Assembly (NCBI GenBank): GCA_963678585.2
Contig: CAXXGA010000003.1
Coordinates: forward strand, 433,936 to 497,935
Reading direction: 5' to 3'
Length of the DNA stretch: 64,000 nucleotides
From: Breoghania sp963678585
Lineage (GTDB): Bacteria; Pseudomonadota; Alphaproteobacteria; Rhizobiales; Stappiaceae
Shown here: positions 8,052-16,403 of the stretch, in pieces
Layout of the letters: each line of letters opens with the position of its first letter
Numbering within the stretch: position 1 is the first letter of the stretch
Position numbers and translations under genes: made by a program
The notes under the pieces: generated by a model
Told to the model about the DNA's origin: nothing
What the model saw: only the letters and a program-made list of their open reading frames with translations
Databases searched by the model: none

Positions 8052-9491
8052 TCAGCGCGGCGAAGGGCGTGGCGTGGGGGTGCCGTCGCGGGCGCGCGCC
8101 GGCAGATTGACGATGACAGGGGCCGCGGCAACGGTCCCGGATGTCGTTGTCCCGAGCGTATCGGGTTTGGCGCGGGGTTTGGCGCGCGGCGGCATGACGA
8201 TGCCGAAGGCGTCGGCGACCGTCTTTGACGCTTCATCCGCACCCGGCGCCTTGAGCGGTACCGCACGTTTGGCGTTCGGATCAATCGCCAATGTGATGCG
8301 GATGAGGTTGTCTCCGCGACGTTTTTCGCCGATCAGGCGGTCCATGACCTCGCCCCAATCCACTTTCTTGTCCCCAGTCCGGGGCACGGAGGTGTCCGTG
8401 GTTGCGCTCGCGGCGATGCCGGGCGCGCGGCTGCGCCCGCTTTCGCGTGCGTAGGCGGTGGCGACGCCGGGAAGGCTGGAATTGGAAGCGCGCACGGGGG
8501 CGGATCCGGCATATTCCTTCATGAGATCCGCCAATTTGGGCTTGGCGTTGCGTCGGCAATAGCCGTCGCGCGGCAGGCCCTTGACGGAGGCCGGGCGCTT
8601 GAGGCTGTCGAGCTTGGGGTGGCTTGAGAAAACGCCGCCGCCATCGAACCCCTTCTCGATCAGCGCGCTCGCCTTCGCCGCGCGTTCAAGCCCGGAGGCT
8701 GCACCGAAGATGATCGCGACCACTGTGCGTCCGCCGCGGGTGGCGGAAACGGCGACATTGTAGCCGGAATTGCAGACATAGCCGGTCTTCAACCCGTTCG
8801 CGCCCCTGACGCGGCGCAGGTATTCCCGGTTGGCCGAGCGCAGCATGCGCTTGCCGTATTGCACGCCGGTGTAGCCGTAGAGCCTTCTGTATTGCGGAAA
8901 GTCGCGCAGCAGTGCGCGCGTCAGAAGGGCCATGTCGTGGACCGATGAATAATGTTTGGGAGCGGGCAAGCCGTGTGGATTGACGAAATGCGTATCGCGC
9001 ATGCCGAGTTCGCGGGCGGTCCGGTTCATCACGTCGGCAAAGCCTGCCTGCGATCCGCCGATGGTCTCTGCCACCGCGACTGCGATATCATTGGCGGACT
9101 TCACCAGCATGACCTTCAGAGCCGCATCGAGGCTGAGCTGCGAACCCGCCTTCAGGCCCATCTTGCTCGGCGGCTGGGCGGCGGCGTGGGCGGAGACCAT
9201 GACCGGCGATTTCAGCGTGACGCGGCCCTGCTTGATCGCGGAAAACGTGACATAAGCCGTCATCAGCTTGGTCAGCGATGCCGGATACCAGCGCCGGAAC
9301 GCCTCGTGCTGTTCGATCACCTCGCCGGAACCGGCCTCAAAAACGATCCAGGCCGCAATTTCAGCGTGTGCGGGGCGTGGCGCTGCGGTCACGGCGAGGG
9401 CCAGCACCGCCATGAAGGCGCTCAGCAGGACAGGCAGCTTGCGGGCGTATAGCGATATGCAACCGTTGCGCGAATATGCTGAATTGGCCAA
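8052..9491 (-). CDS. Serine-type D-Ala-D-Ala carboxypeptidase (PBP5/DacA family)
   Basis: Periplasmic penicillin-binding protein that trims the terminal D-Ala from peptidoglycan stem peptides. A signal peptide (core VLLSAFMAVLALAV, cleavage near PAHA) leads into the S11 domain. This has the SxxK motif SLTK, the SxN motif SAN and the KTG motif (GLKTGY), all intact. The C-terminal roughly 150 residues are Ala/Pro/Arg-rich and low in complexity, with one SPOR-like or linker stretch (WGEVMDRLIGEKRR). A PBP5 C-terminal domain is not obvious. The start is uncertain. The TTG at 9491 has GAGG six bases upstream and gives a signal peptide of usual length, whereas the ATG at 9563 has no visible ribosome-binding site and would leave a 45-residue cytoplasmic tail. 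Confidence 0.88.
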   Translation of the reverse strand: MANSAYSRNGCISLYARKLPVLLSAFMAVLALAVTAAPRPAHAEIAAWIVFEAGSGEVIEQHEAFRRWYPASLTKLMTAYVTFSAIKQGRVTLKSPVMVSAHAAAQPPSKMGLKAGSQLSLDAALKVMLVKSANDIAVAVAETIGGSQAGFADVMNRTARELGMRDTHFVNPHGLPAPKHYSSVHDMALLTRALLRDFPQYRRLYGYTGVQYGKRMLRSANREYLRRVRGANGLKTGYVCNSGYNVAVSATRGGRTVVAIIFGAASGLERAAKASALIEKGFDGGGVFSSHPKLDSLKRPASVKGLPRDGYCRRNAKPKLADLMKEYAGSAPVRASNSSLPGVATAYARESGRSRAPGIAASATTDTSVPRTGDKKVDWGEVMDRLIGEKRRGDNLIRITLAIDPNAKRAVPLKAPGADEASKTVADAFGIVMPPRAKPRAKPDTLGTTTSGTVAAAPVIVNLPARARDGTPTPRPSPR

Positions 9492-9832
9492 TGCAACCTC
9501 GTCAGGTTTCTTAGCGTCACTATGGTGGACATACCGGATCTTGCGCCTGTGATCCTGCATCAATAACCGATCAGCACCCTGGATTGCAAAGTCTTCGCTT
9601 GTGGGATGCCTTCACGGCTGCGCGAAGGTTCCCCAACACCCCCGGGCGGGCGCGGCTTCGGACGGGTTCAAGACGTCTGAAAACGCACAAGAATTAGGCG
9701 GTTGCCTTCCCTCTGGTCAAATCTTGACTGAGTTGCGACAATCGTGTCGGGAAAACGGGCGGTTACGGGATTGGCCCGCTGCTTGCTCGTAAGAAATCTC
9801 ATCTGCGGCACCACACGGTACTTTAACCCTCC

Positions 9833-10708
9833 ATGTTAGCTCCTGCCCCAACCGAAACCGCAAGCCCAGAAAGTGGTGCGAAAGGACGCATGCTTCAGCG
9901 CGCGCGTGGCGTGGCACATGTGGGTTTCGCGTTTTCCGACGGTGAGACACGGCTCGCAGACCTTTATCAGAGTGGGTCGGCCAAGGTGCGGTTGCCCCGT
10001 TCTTATGGCGAGCGTCAGGCGGTGCTCCTGAACACCGCCGGCGGTATCGCCGGTGGAGATGAGCTGGACTACTCCGCCACGTGGGGCGCGGGCACGAAGG
10101 CCACGGTCACCAGTCAGGCGGCGGAGCGGATCTATCGCAGTCTCGGCGAGGCGGGCCGGGTCATGAACCGGCTCGAAGTGGGCGAGGGCGCCCGGGCAAG
10201 CTGGCTGCCGCAGGAGACCATCGTATTCGACGGTGCGAGCCTTGAGCGGCGGCTGGAGGTCGATCTTTCCGGTGATGCGCGTCTTTGCGCCGTGGAGGCG
10301 GTCGTGCTCGGTCGCTCGGCCATGGGGGAGACGGTGCGGCGCGCAAGTTTCCGGGATCACTGGCGCATCCGTCGCGACGGGCGGCTCGTCTATGCCGACG
10401 ATGTGCGGCTGGTCGGCGACCTTCAGGCGATCCTCTCCGGTCCGGCGACCGGAGCCGGGGCAAGCGCCTTTGCGACCATTCTCGATGTGAGCGAGGGGGG
10501 CGAAGGCGACATCGAGCGGGCGCGCGATCTTCTTGAGACCTGCCGCGCGCATCCGCGCGCCGGGGAACTTTCATGCGGGGTGAGCGCATGGGATGGGGTG
10601 CTGGTCGTCCGGCTGCTTTCCCGCGATGCGCGGGCCTTGCGCGAGACGATCATTGAATTTCTGCAAGGCTGGCGCGGCGATGAGTTGCCGCGGGTCTGGC
10701 ACTGCTGA
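9833..10708 (+). CDS. ureD: Urease accessory protein UreD
   Basis: Scaffold of the urease activation complex. It binds apo-urease together with UreF and UreG and channels nickel to the active site. The protein is 291 residues and shows the family blocks NTAGGIAGGD, TVTSQAAERIYRS, WLPQETIVFDGASLERRLEVDL and VLGRSAMGE. It is the first gene of the rightward urease cluster, and ureA starts 20 bases after its stop. The ATG at 9833 follows an ACCCTCC tract with no clear ribosome-binding site. Confidence 0.96.
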   Translation: MLAPAPTETASPESGAKGRMLQRARGVAHVGFAFSDGETRLADLYQSGSAKVRLPRSYGERQAVLLNTAGGIAGGDELDYSATWGAGTKATVTSQAAERIYRSLGEAGRVMNRLEVGEGARASWLPQETIVFDGASLERRLEVDLSGDARLCAVEAVVLGRSAMGETVRRASFRDHWRIRRDGRLVYADDVRLVGDLQAILSGPATGAGASAFATILDVSEGGEGDIERARDLLETCRAHPRAGELSCGVSAWDGVLVVRLLSRDARALRETIIEFLQGWRGDELPRVWHC

Positions 10709-10727
10709 CAAGAGTTGAGGACAAGGC

Positions 10728-11030
10728 ATGAATCTGACGCCCAGGGAGAAGGACAAGCTGTTGATCGCCATGGCCGCGATGGTCGCCCGCAGGCGGCTTG
10801 AGCGGGGCGTGAAGCTCAATCATCCGGAGGCCATCGCGCTGATTTCCGATTTCGTCACCGAGGGTGCGCGTGACGGACGTACGGTGGCCGAACTCATGCA
10901 GGACGGCGCGAAGGTCATCACGCGCGATCAGGTGATGGAAGGCGTGGCGGAAATGATCCACGACGTGCAGGTCGAGGCGACGTTCCCCGATGGCACGAAG
11001 CTTGTGACCGTGCATGAGCCGATCCGCTAA
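10728..11030 (+). CDS. ureA: Urease gamma subunit
   Basis: Smallest structural subunit of the nickel urease, which hydrolyses urea to ammonia and carbamate. The 100 residues match the family from MNLTPREKDKLLIAMAAMVA to the C-terminal GTKLVTVHEPI and include RRLERGVKLNHPEA. Length is exactly the family norm. An AGGACAAGGC site precedes the ATG. Confidence 0.98.
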   Translation: MNLTPREKDKLLIAMAAMVARRRLERGVKLNHPEAIALISDFVTEGARDGRTVAELMQDGAKVITRDQVMEGVAEMIHDVQVEATFPDGTKLVTVHEPIR

Positions 11031-11107
11031 GGGCGGTGGCCAAAACCGATTTGGGAGGGGCGGCTGTCTCCGCCGCCTGAAAGCGACACACTCAAGGAGC
11101 GATCTGG

Positions 11108-11413
11108 ATGATTCCCGGAGAAACATTGCCCGCAGCGGGCGAGATCGAACTCAATGCCGGACTTGAGGCGCTGACGCTGGAGGTCGCCAACACCGGCGAC
11201 CGGCCCGTTCAGGTCGGTAGCCACTATCATTTTGCGGAGACCAATCCGGGCCTCTCCTTCGACCGCGATGCGGCGAAGGGGATGCGGCTCGATATTCCCG
11301 CAGGCACCGCGGTGCGTTTCGAGCCCGGGCAGACCCGCTCCGTGACGCTGGTGCCGTTTCGTGGGGAGCGCACCGTCTACGGGTTCAATCAGGCGGTGAT
11401 GGGGAAGTTGTGA
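11108..11413 (+). CDS. ureB: Urease beta subunit
   Basis: Structural urease subunit of 101 residues. It starts MIPGETLPAAGEIELNAG and contains the conserved DRPVQVGSHYHFAETNP block and RTVYGFNQAVMGKL at the end. It lies 77 bases after ureA, with no gene between them, unlike some rhizobia where a small gene separates ureA and ureB. Confidence 0.97.
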   Translation: MIPGETLPAAGEIELNAGLEALTLEVANTGDRPVQVGSHYHFAETNPGLSFDRDAAKGMRLDIPAGTAVRFEPGQTRSVTLVPFRGERTVYGFNQAVMGKL

Positions 11414-11425
11414 GCGCGCCGGTGC

Positions 11426-11746
11426 TCAGCGCAGGACGTGGCCGGATGAACCGGCGCTGACGAGACCGAGAAGGCGGTCGATGGTTTCACCGATGATCGG
11501 ATCTCCGCCGCTGCGGGCCACATCGGTCAATTCCGAGGCAAGGCTCTCGGCGTTCAGGCGAGCGAGGTCGAGTTTTGCACTGGCTGTTGCAGGGATGCGC
11601 CAGAGCGTATTGACCGGAGCCTGACGATATTCCGCGCTGAGCGGTCCGCCGGGCGTGACTGCCAGATAGGTGACGGCGCAAACCGCAAGTGCGAGGAGGA
11701 GCCAAAGTCGTCTGAACGCTTGGGGCATAGCTTGATGTCTCTGCAT
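11426..11746 (-). CDS. Small membrane-anchored protein of unknown function
   Basis: Unrecognised. It lies on the opposite strand inside the urease cluster, in the 544-base ureB-ureC gap, ending 12 bases after the ureB stop. The product of about 106 residues has one hydrophobic segment (RLWLLLALAVCAVTYLAV) near residues 13-30. An apparently exported, mostly helical tail follows (LDLARLNAESLASELTDVARSG). The start is unclear: ATGs at 11746 and 11728 are possible and none has a good ribosome-binding site; the frame stays open to 11797. It interrupts urease transcription, so ureC may need its own promoter. Confidence 0.5.
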   Translation of the reverse strand: MQRHQAMPQAFRRLWLLLALAVCAVTYLAVTPGGPLSAEYRQAPVNTLWRIPATASAKLDLARLNAESLASELTDVARSGGDPIIGETIDRLLGLVSAGSSGHVLR

Positions 11747-11957
11747 GTCGCCGGGTCCACGGGAAATCGGATCGGGGTGGAATCGGGCAGGCGGCATAAG
11801 AACGGCGAAAAATGGTCAGGGACTGGCCGAAGCGGGATCATTTCTGGGCAATCTTGAGCCCGGTCTGCCCGAATGATGAATATGGTGAGGAACACGGCTG
11901 CGGGCGGAACAAGGCCCACGTGTTCTGGAACGAAGGTTGTGAGAGGAGCTGTTCCAG

Positions 11958-13670
11958 ATGCCCTACAAGATGCCGCGAGCGGCCTATGCCGACATGTTCG
12001 GTCCGACGACCGGAGACCGGGTGCGGCTTGCCGATACCGAGCTTTTCATCGAGGTGGAGAAGGATTTCACCACCTATGGCGAGGAAGTGAAGTTCGGCGG
12101 CGGCAAGGTTATCCGCGACGGCATGGGGCAATCGCAGATCACGCGGGCTGGCGGGGCGGTCGACACCGTCATCACCAACGCGCTGATCGTCGATCACTGG
12201 GGCGTCGTGAAGGCCGATGTCGGCCTGAAGGACGGCCGCATCGTCGGCATCGGCAAGGCCGGCAATCCGGATGTGCAACCGGACGTGGATATCATCGTCG
12301 GTCCGGGCACGGAGGCGATTGCCGGTGAGGGCAAGATCCTGACCGCGGGCATCATCGACTGCCACATTCATTTCATCTGCCCGCAGCAGATCGACGAGGC
12401 GCTTTATTCCGGCGTCACCACCATGATCGGCGGCGGCACCGGCCCTGCCACCGGCACCAACGCCACGACCTGCACGCCCGGCCCCTGGCACATTGCGCGG
12501 ATGCTGCAATCGGCGGACGCCTTCCCGATGAACTTGGCCTTTGCAGGCAAGGGCAATGCGGCGCTTCCCGCAGCGCTGGAAGAGCAGGTGCGTGCCGGTG
12601 TCATGGCGCTGAAGCTGCACGAGGACTGGGGCACGACGCCTGCGGCTATCGACTGCTGTCTTTCGGTGGCGGACGCTTACGACGTGCAGGTGATGATCCA
12701 CACCGACACGCTGAACGAATCCGGTTTCGTGGAAAACACGCTCGGCGCGTTCAAGGGACGCACGATCCACGCCTTTCACACGGAAGGGGCGGGCGGCGGC
12801 CATGCGCCGGACATCCTGAAGGTGGTGAGCCACCAGAACGTCATCCCGTCGTCGACCAACCCGACGCGGCCCTATACGCGCAACACCATCGACGAACATC
12901 TCGACATGCTGATGGTGTGCCACCACCTCGATCCGTCGATCCCCGAGGACGTGGCCTTCGCCGAGAGCCGCATCCGCAAGGAGACGATTGCGGCGGAAGA
13001 TATCCTGCACGACATGGGTGCGCTTTCGATCATCGCGTCCGACAGTCAGGCGATGGGGCGCGTGGGCGAGGTGCTGATCCGCACGCTCCAGACCGCGCAC
13101 AAGATGAAGGTGCAGCGCGGGGCTCTGGCGGAGGAGACCGGCGAAAACGACAACATGCGCGTCAAGCGCTACATGGCCAAGGTCACGATCAATCCGGCCA
13201 TCGCCCACGGCATGGACAGCCATATCGGATCGGTGGAGATCGGCAAGCTGGCGGATCTGGTTCTCTGGGATCCGGCCTTCTTCGGCGTGAAGCCCGATCT
13301 CGTCCTCAAGATGGGCACGATTGCCGCCGCCGCGATGGGCGATCCGAACGCCTCCATCCCGACGCCGCAGCCGGTCCACTATCGCCCGATGTTCGGTGCT
13401 TTCGGCAAGTCGCTTCAGGCGTCGGCGGTGAGCTTTGTCTCCGAAGCGGCCTATGAGGCGGGGATTGGGAAGTCGCTGGAACTGGGCAAGCGCATCCTGC
13501 CGGTGAAGAACACGCGTTCCGGCCTTTCCAAGGCCTCCATGATCCACAATTCAGCGACGCCGCAGATCGAGGTGGACCCGGAGACCTACGAGGTGCGCTG
13601 CGACGGCGAACTCATCACCTGCGAACCGGCGGATAGCCTGCCCATGGCTCAACGCTATTTCCTGTTCTGA
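11958..13670 (+). CDS. ureC: Urease alpha (catalytic) subunit
   Basis: Catalytic nickel subunit, 570 residues. All metal and active-site landmarks are present: the HxH pair at residues 136 and 138 (DCHIHF), the carbamylated lysine K219 in MALKLHEDWG, H248 in MIHTD, H274 in HAFHTEGAGGG, the flap cysteine in MVCHHL, and the aspartate in ASDSQAMG. The ATG follows GAGAGGAGCTGTTCC. The C-terminus ANSLPMAQRYFLF-type ending (here DSLPMAQRYFLF) is the family norm. Confidence 0.98.
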   Translation: MPYKMPRAAYADMFGPTTGDRVRLADTELFIEVEKDFTTYGEEVKFGGGKVIRDGMGQSQITRAGGAVDTVITNALIVDHWGVVKADVGLKDGRIVGIGKAGNPDVQPDVDIIVGPGTEAIAGEGKILTAGIIDCHIHFICPQQIDEALYSGVTTMIGGGTGPATGTNATTCTPGPWHIARMLQSADAFPMNLAFAGKGNAALPAALEEQVRAGVMALKLHEDWGTTPAAIDCCLSVADAYDVQVMIHTDTLNESGFVENTLGAFKGRTIHAFHTEGAGGGHAPDILKVVSHQNVIPSSTNPTRPYTRNTIDEHLDMLMVCHHLDPSIPEDVAFAESRIRKETIAAEDILHDMGALSIIASDSQAMGRVGEVLIRTLQTAHKMKVQRGALAEETGENDNMRVKRYMAKVTINPAIAHGMDSHIGSVEIGKLADLVLWDPAFFGVKPDLVLKMGTIAAAAMGDPNASIPTPQPVHYRPMFGAFGKSLQASAVSFVSEAAYEAGIGKSLELGKRILPVKNTRSGLSKASMIHNSATPQIEVDPETYEVRCDGELITCEPADSLPMAQRYFLF

Positions 13671-13710
13671 TTTTGGTCGGATCTGAAACCCGCAAACGGA
13701 GGTGCAGCCT

Positions 13711-14208
13711 GTGAGCCTGATAATCGAGATGGCAAGTGAGCCCGCGATGGGCTGCCCGTGCTGCGATCCGATGGCCGCAGCCCCGCAAGGTTATGTTAGC
13801 CGGAACGGAGAGCCGACGGCGGTCTATTTCGCGGACTGGATGCGAACCCCCGTGCCCAACGCCGATCTCGTCGTCTCCGTCGGGCGCTGGGACGAGTTGT
13901 CGAAGCCGGAGGACCGGCGCGCCATGGCGTTCCGGTTGACGCCCGGCGTGGACGGGGTCGAGATCAGGATCATGGATGCGCGAAAGTCGCGCTGGGGGGC
14001 GGTCGGTTTCGCAGGCGCAATGCTGGACGAGCAGGCGGCAAGACGCGATCCCGATCTGGCGGAGTTCCGGGCGCTGGCGCTGGCCATTGCGGAGAAGGAC
14101 GAGCGAATCGCCGATGCTCTGGCCGGTCCTGCAAGCTGCTCTTTGCGCTTCAGCCGCCGACCCGGCACGGTGCAACGGTTTCACGTCGAGGCGGCCGAGT
14201 GGCGCTAG
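13711..14208 (+). CDS. Conserved-looking urease-cluster protein with CPCC motif, function unknown
   Basis: Unrecognised cytoplasmic protein of 165 residues between ureC and ureE, on the same strand. Near the N-terminus it has MGCPCCDPM, a possible metal- or thiol-binding CxxC-like cluster. The blocks YVSRNGEPTAVYFADWMRT and ADLVVSVGRWDEL and an acidic helical region follow. A GTG start at 13711 is favoured: GGAGG ends eight bases before it. Position inside the operon suggests a role tied to urease maturation or regulation, but this is guilt by association only. Confidence 0.75.
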   Translation: MSLIIEMASEPAMGCPCCDPMAAAPQGYVSRNGEPTAVYFADWMRTPVPNADLVVSVGRWDELSKPEDRRAMAFRLTPGVDGVEIRIMDARKSRWGAVGFAGAMLDEQAARRDPDLAEFRALALAIAEKDERIADALAGPASCSLRFSRRPGTVQRFHVEAAEWR

Positions 14209-14279
14209 GTCGCCGGGCACTTCGATCCAACGACAACAGGCGGGCGGCGGGAAACGTCGCCGGAATGCGAGGAAAAACG

Positions 14280-14816
14280 ATGATCCGGGCAACGATGGTG
14301 CGTGAAGCCGGGGCGTGGACGGGAACTCCTTCAGACAAGGTCGAGCTTGATCACGACGACCGGCACCGTCGCCGCATGGCGATGAGGGGCGAGGGCGGGC
14401 TGGAATTCCTGCTGGATCTGCCCAAGGCGGTGGCCTTGCGGGCGGGCGATGCGCTGGAACTGGAGGACGGCCGACTGGTGGAGGTCGCCTCCGCTCCCGA
14501 GGCTCTGGTGGAAATCGTCGCCCACGACATGGGGCATCTGGTCAAGATCGCATGGCACCTCGGCAACCGCCATCTGCCGACCCAGTTGCTGGGTGATCGG
14601 CTGCGCATCCGCCGCGATCATGTGATCGAGGACATGGTGGTGAAGCTCGGCGGCGAGATCACCGTGATCAATGCCCCCTTCGATCCCGAAGGCGGGGCCT
14701 ATGGTCACGGCGCAGTGCATGGCCATGATCACGGGCATTCCCATGACCATGCGCACGGCCATTCCCATGATCACTCCCACGATCACGGGCATCATCACCA
14801 CCATCACCATGACTGA
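14280..14816 (+). CDS. ureE: Urease accessory protein UreE (nickel metallochaperone)
   Basis: Dimeric nickel chaperone that passes Ni(II) to UreG. It has 178 residues, with the peptide-binding domain (VELDHDDRHRRRMAM, LPKAVALRAGDAL) followed by the metal-binding domain (AWHLGNRHLPTQLLGDRLRI, with the conserved GNRH and RxDHVIEDMV). A histidine tail of about 30 residues ends in HHHHHHHD. The tail gives high nickel-binding capacity, as in Klebsiella UreE. The start at 14280 has GAGGAAAAACG upstream; the frame is open further upstream without support. The last eight bases overlap ureF. Confidence 0.96.
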   Translation: MIRATMVREAGAWTGTPSDKVELDHDDRHRRRMAMRGEGGLEFLLDLPKAVALRAGDALELEDGRLVEVASAPEALVEIVAHDMGHLVKIAWHLGNRHLPTQLLGDRLRIRRDHVIEDMVVKLGGEITVINAPFDPEGGAYGHGAVHGHDHGHSHDHAHGHSHDHSHDHGHHHHHHHD

Positions 14817-15522
14817 AACCTCCAGACGAGACGCGGCGCTCTACCGTCTGCTGGCGTGGATGTCGCCCTCCTTTCCCGTCGGCGCCTTCACCTACAGCCA
14901 CGGGCTGGAATGGGCGGTGGAAGAGGGCGCGGTCACAGATGCGGAGAGCCTGCGCGCATGGATCTCGGACGTCCTGCGCCACGGCTCCGGGCGTAGCGAT
15001 GCGATCCTGCTGGCGCGGGTGCATGAGGCGTTTCTGGCAGGCGATCTGAGCGCTGTGCGCGAGATGGCGGAGCTAGCCGTTGCGCTGCAGCCTTCAAAAG
15101 AGCGCCATCTGGAAGCGACGGCGCAAGGGGCGGCCTTCGTCGTCGCGCTGGAAGCCGCATGGCCTGCTGCCGATGCGATGGCGGAACGACTTTCCGCCCT
15201 GAAAGGCGACGACGGCGTTTCCCGCTGGGCCTATGCGATTGCCGTCGGCGTCCACAGCGCGGCCCATGACATCAATGCCGAGCTTGCCGTATCCGCCTAT
15301 CTGCATGCCTTTGCGGCCAATCTTGTTTCCGCAGCCGTTCGGGCCGTGCCGCTTGGCCAGAGTGACGGCCAGCGGGTGATTGCAGCCCTTGAACCGGTCA
15401 TTGCGAAAGTGGCGGGAGAGGCTCTGGCCGCATCGCTCGACGATCTCGGATCGGCGTCGTTTCTCGCCGACATTTCCTCACAGCTCCACGAAACCCAGTA
15501 CACGAGGCTGTTTCGCTCATGA
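14809..15522 (+). CDS. ureF: Urease accessory protein UreF
   Basis: GTPase-modulating accessory protein of the UreDFG complex, 237 residues and helical. Family blocks are LLAWMSPSFPVGAFTYSHGLEWAVEEG near the N-terminus and FAANLVSAAVRAVPLGQSDGQRV in the middle. The start ATG at 14809 overlaps the ureE stop, so translational coupling is likely. The frame extends further upstream, but only through the antiparallel reading of the ureE histidine codons, so that part is rejected. Confidence 0.96.
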   Translation: MTETSRRDAALYRLLAWMSPSFPVGAFTYSHGLEWAVEEGAVTDAESLRAWISDVLRHGSGRSDAILLARVHEAFLAGDLSAVREMAELAVALQPSKERHLEATAQGAAFVVALEAAWPAADAMAERLSALKGDDGVSRWAYAIAVGVHSAAHDINAELAVSAYLHAFAANLVSAAVRAVPLGQSDGQRVIAALEPVIAKVAGEALAASLDDLGSASFLADISSQLHETQYTRLFRS

Positions 15523-16142
15523 CGTCTCCCAATGGACCCCTGCGCATCGGTATCGGCGGGCCGGTCGGCTCCGGCAAGACCGCGCTGATGGATGCGCTGT
15601 GCAAGAGCCTGCGCGACACGTATCAGATCGCGGCGATCACGAACGACATCTACACCAAGGAAGATGCTGAGTTCCTGACCCGCTCCGGTGCGCTTGAGCC
15701 GGAACGCATCCGCGGGGTGGAGACGGGCGGTTGTCCGCATACCGCCATCCGCGAAGACGCTTCGATCAATCTCGCCGCCATTGCCGAACTGAACACTGCC
15801 TTTCCCGATCTCGACATCATCCTGATCGAATCCGGCGGGGACAATCTGGCGGCGACGTTTTCACCGGAACTGGCGGACCTGACGATCTACGTGATCGACG
15901 TTTCGGCGGGCGACAAGATCCCGCGAAAAGGGGGGCCGGGCATCACGCGCTCCGATCTCCTCGTCATCAACAAGATCGATCTCGCTCCTCTGGTGGGGGC
16001 CGACCTCTCCGTCATGGACCGGGATGCGAAGATGATGCGAAAGGCGCGGCCTTTCGTTTTCGCCAACACCAAGGCAGGCGAGGGCGTGGAGGAGGTCGTC
16101 GCTTTCATTCTCGCCAAGGGCGGACTGGCGGCAGCGGCCTGA
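15519..16142 (+). CDS. ureG: Urease accessory GTPase UreG
   Basis: SIMIBI-class GTPase that couples GTP hydrolysis to nickel insertion. It has 207 residues. The P-loop IGGPVGSGKTALM is at about residues 9-21. ITNDIYTKEDAEFL, the metal-binding GVETGGCPHTAIREDAS with its CPH motif, ESGGDNLAATFSPEL and the base-recognition NKIDLAP follow. An ATGA overlap with the ureF stop indicates coupling. No convincing terminator is seen in the 261 bases before acs. Confidence 0.97.
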   Translation: MTSPNGPLRIGIGGPVGSGKTALMDALCKSLRDTYQIAAITNDIYTKEDAEFLTRSGALEPERIRGVETGGCPHTAIREDASINLAAIAELNTAFPDLDIILIESGGDNLAATFSPELADLTIYVIDVSAGDKIPRKGGPGITRSDLLVINKIDLAPLVGADLSVMDRDAKMMRKARPFVFANTKAGEGVEEVVAFILAKGGLAAAA

Positions 16143-16403
16143 TTTCGTGCGCCTTTGCGCGGTCTGCAGTCGCGAAGTCGTGAACATGACAAGCATAAAG
16201 GTGTGGCAGGTTCAGGCCTGCGCTCCATGCGTTTTTAGCTTGAGATTCGGGTGCCGTTTGCCGTCTATACGGTCAGAAATGACTTCCTACCAAAGTTGCT
16301 AGTGCGCGATATGGACGCCATTTGCTTGGGCAAGCATAATGCCCGCCGATAGCCAGCATGCCGCTAGGACAGGAGCATGCAAGACGCAATTGGGAGGTTG
16401 CCG

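Noticed and set aside
11838..13547. Open frame of 569 codons on the minus strand opposite ureC
   Set aside because: It is an antisense shadow of a highly conserved gene; its composition (Arg/His/Asp-rich) fits no family.
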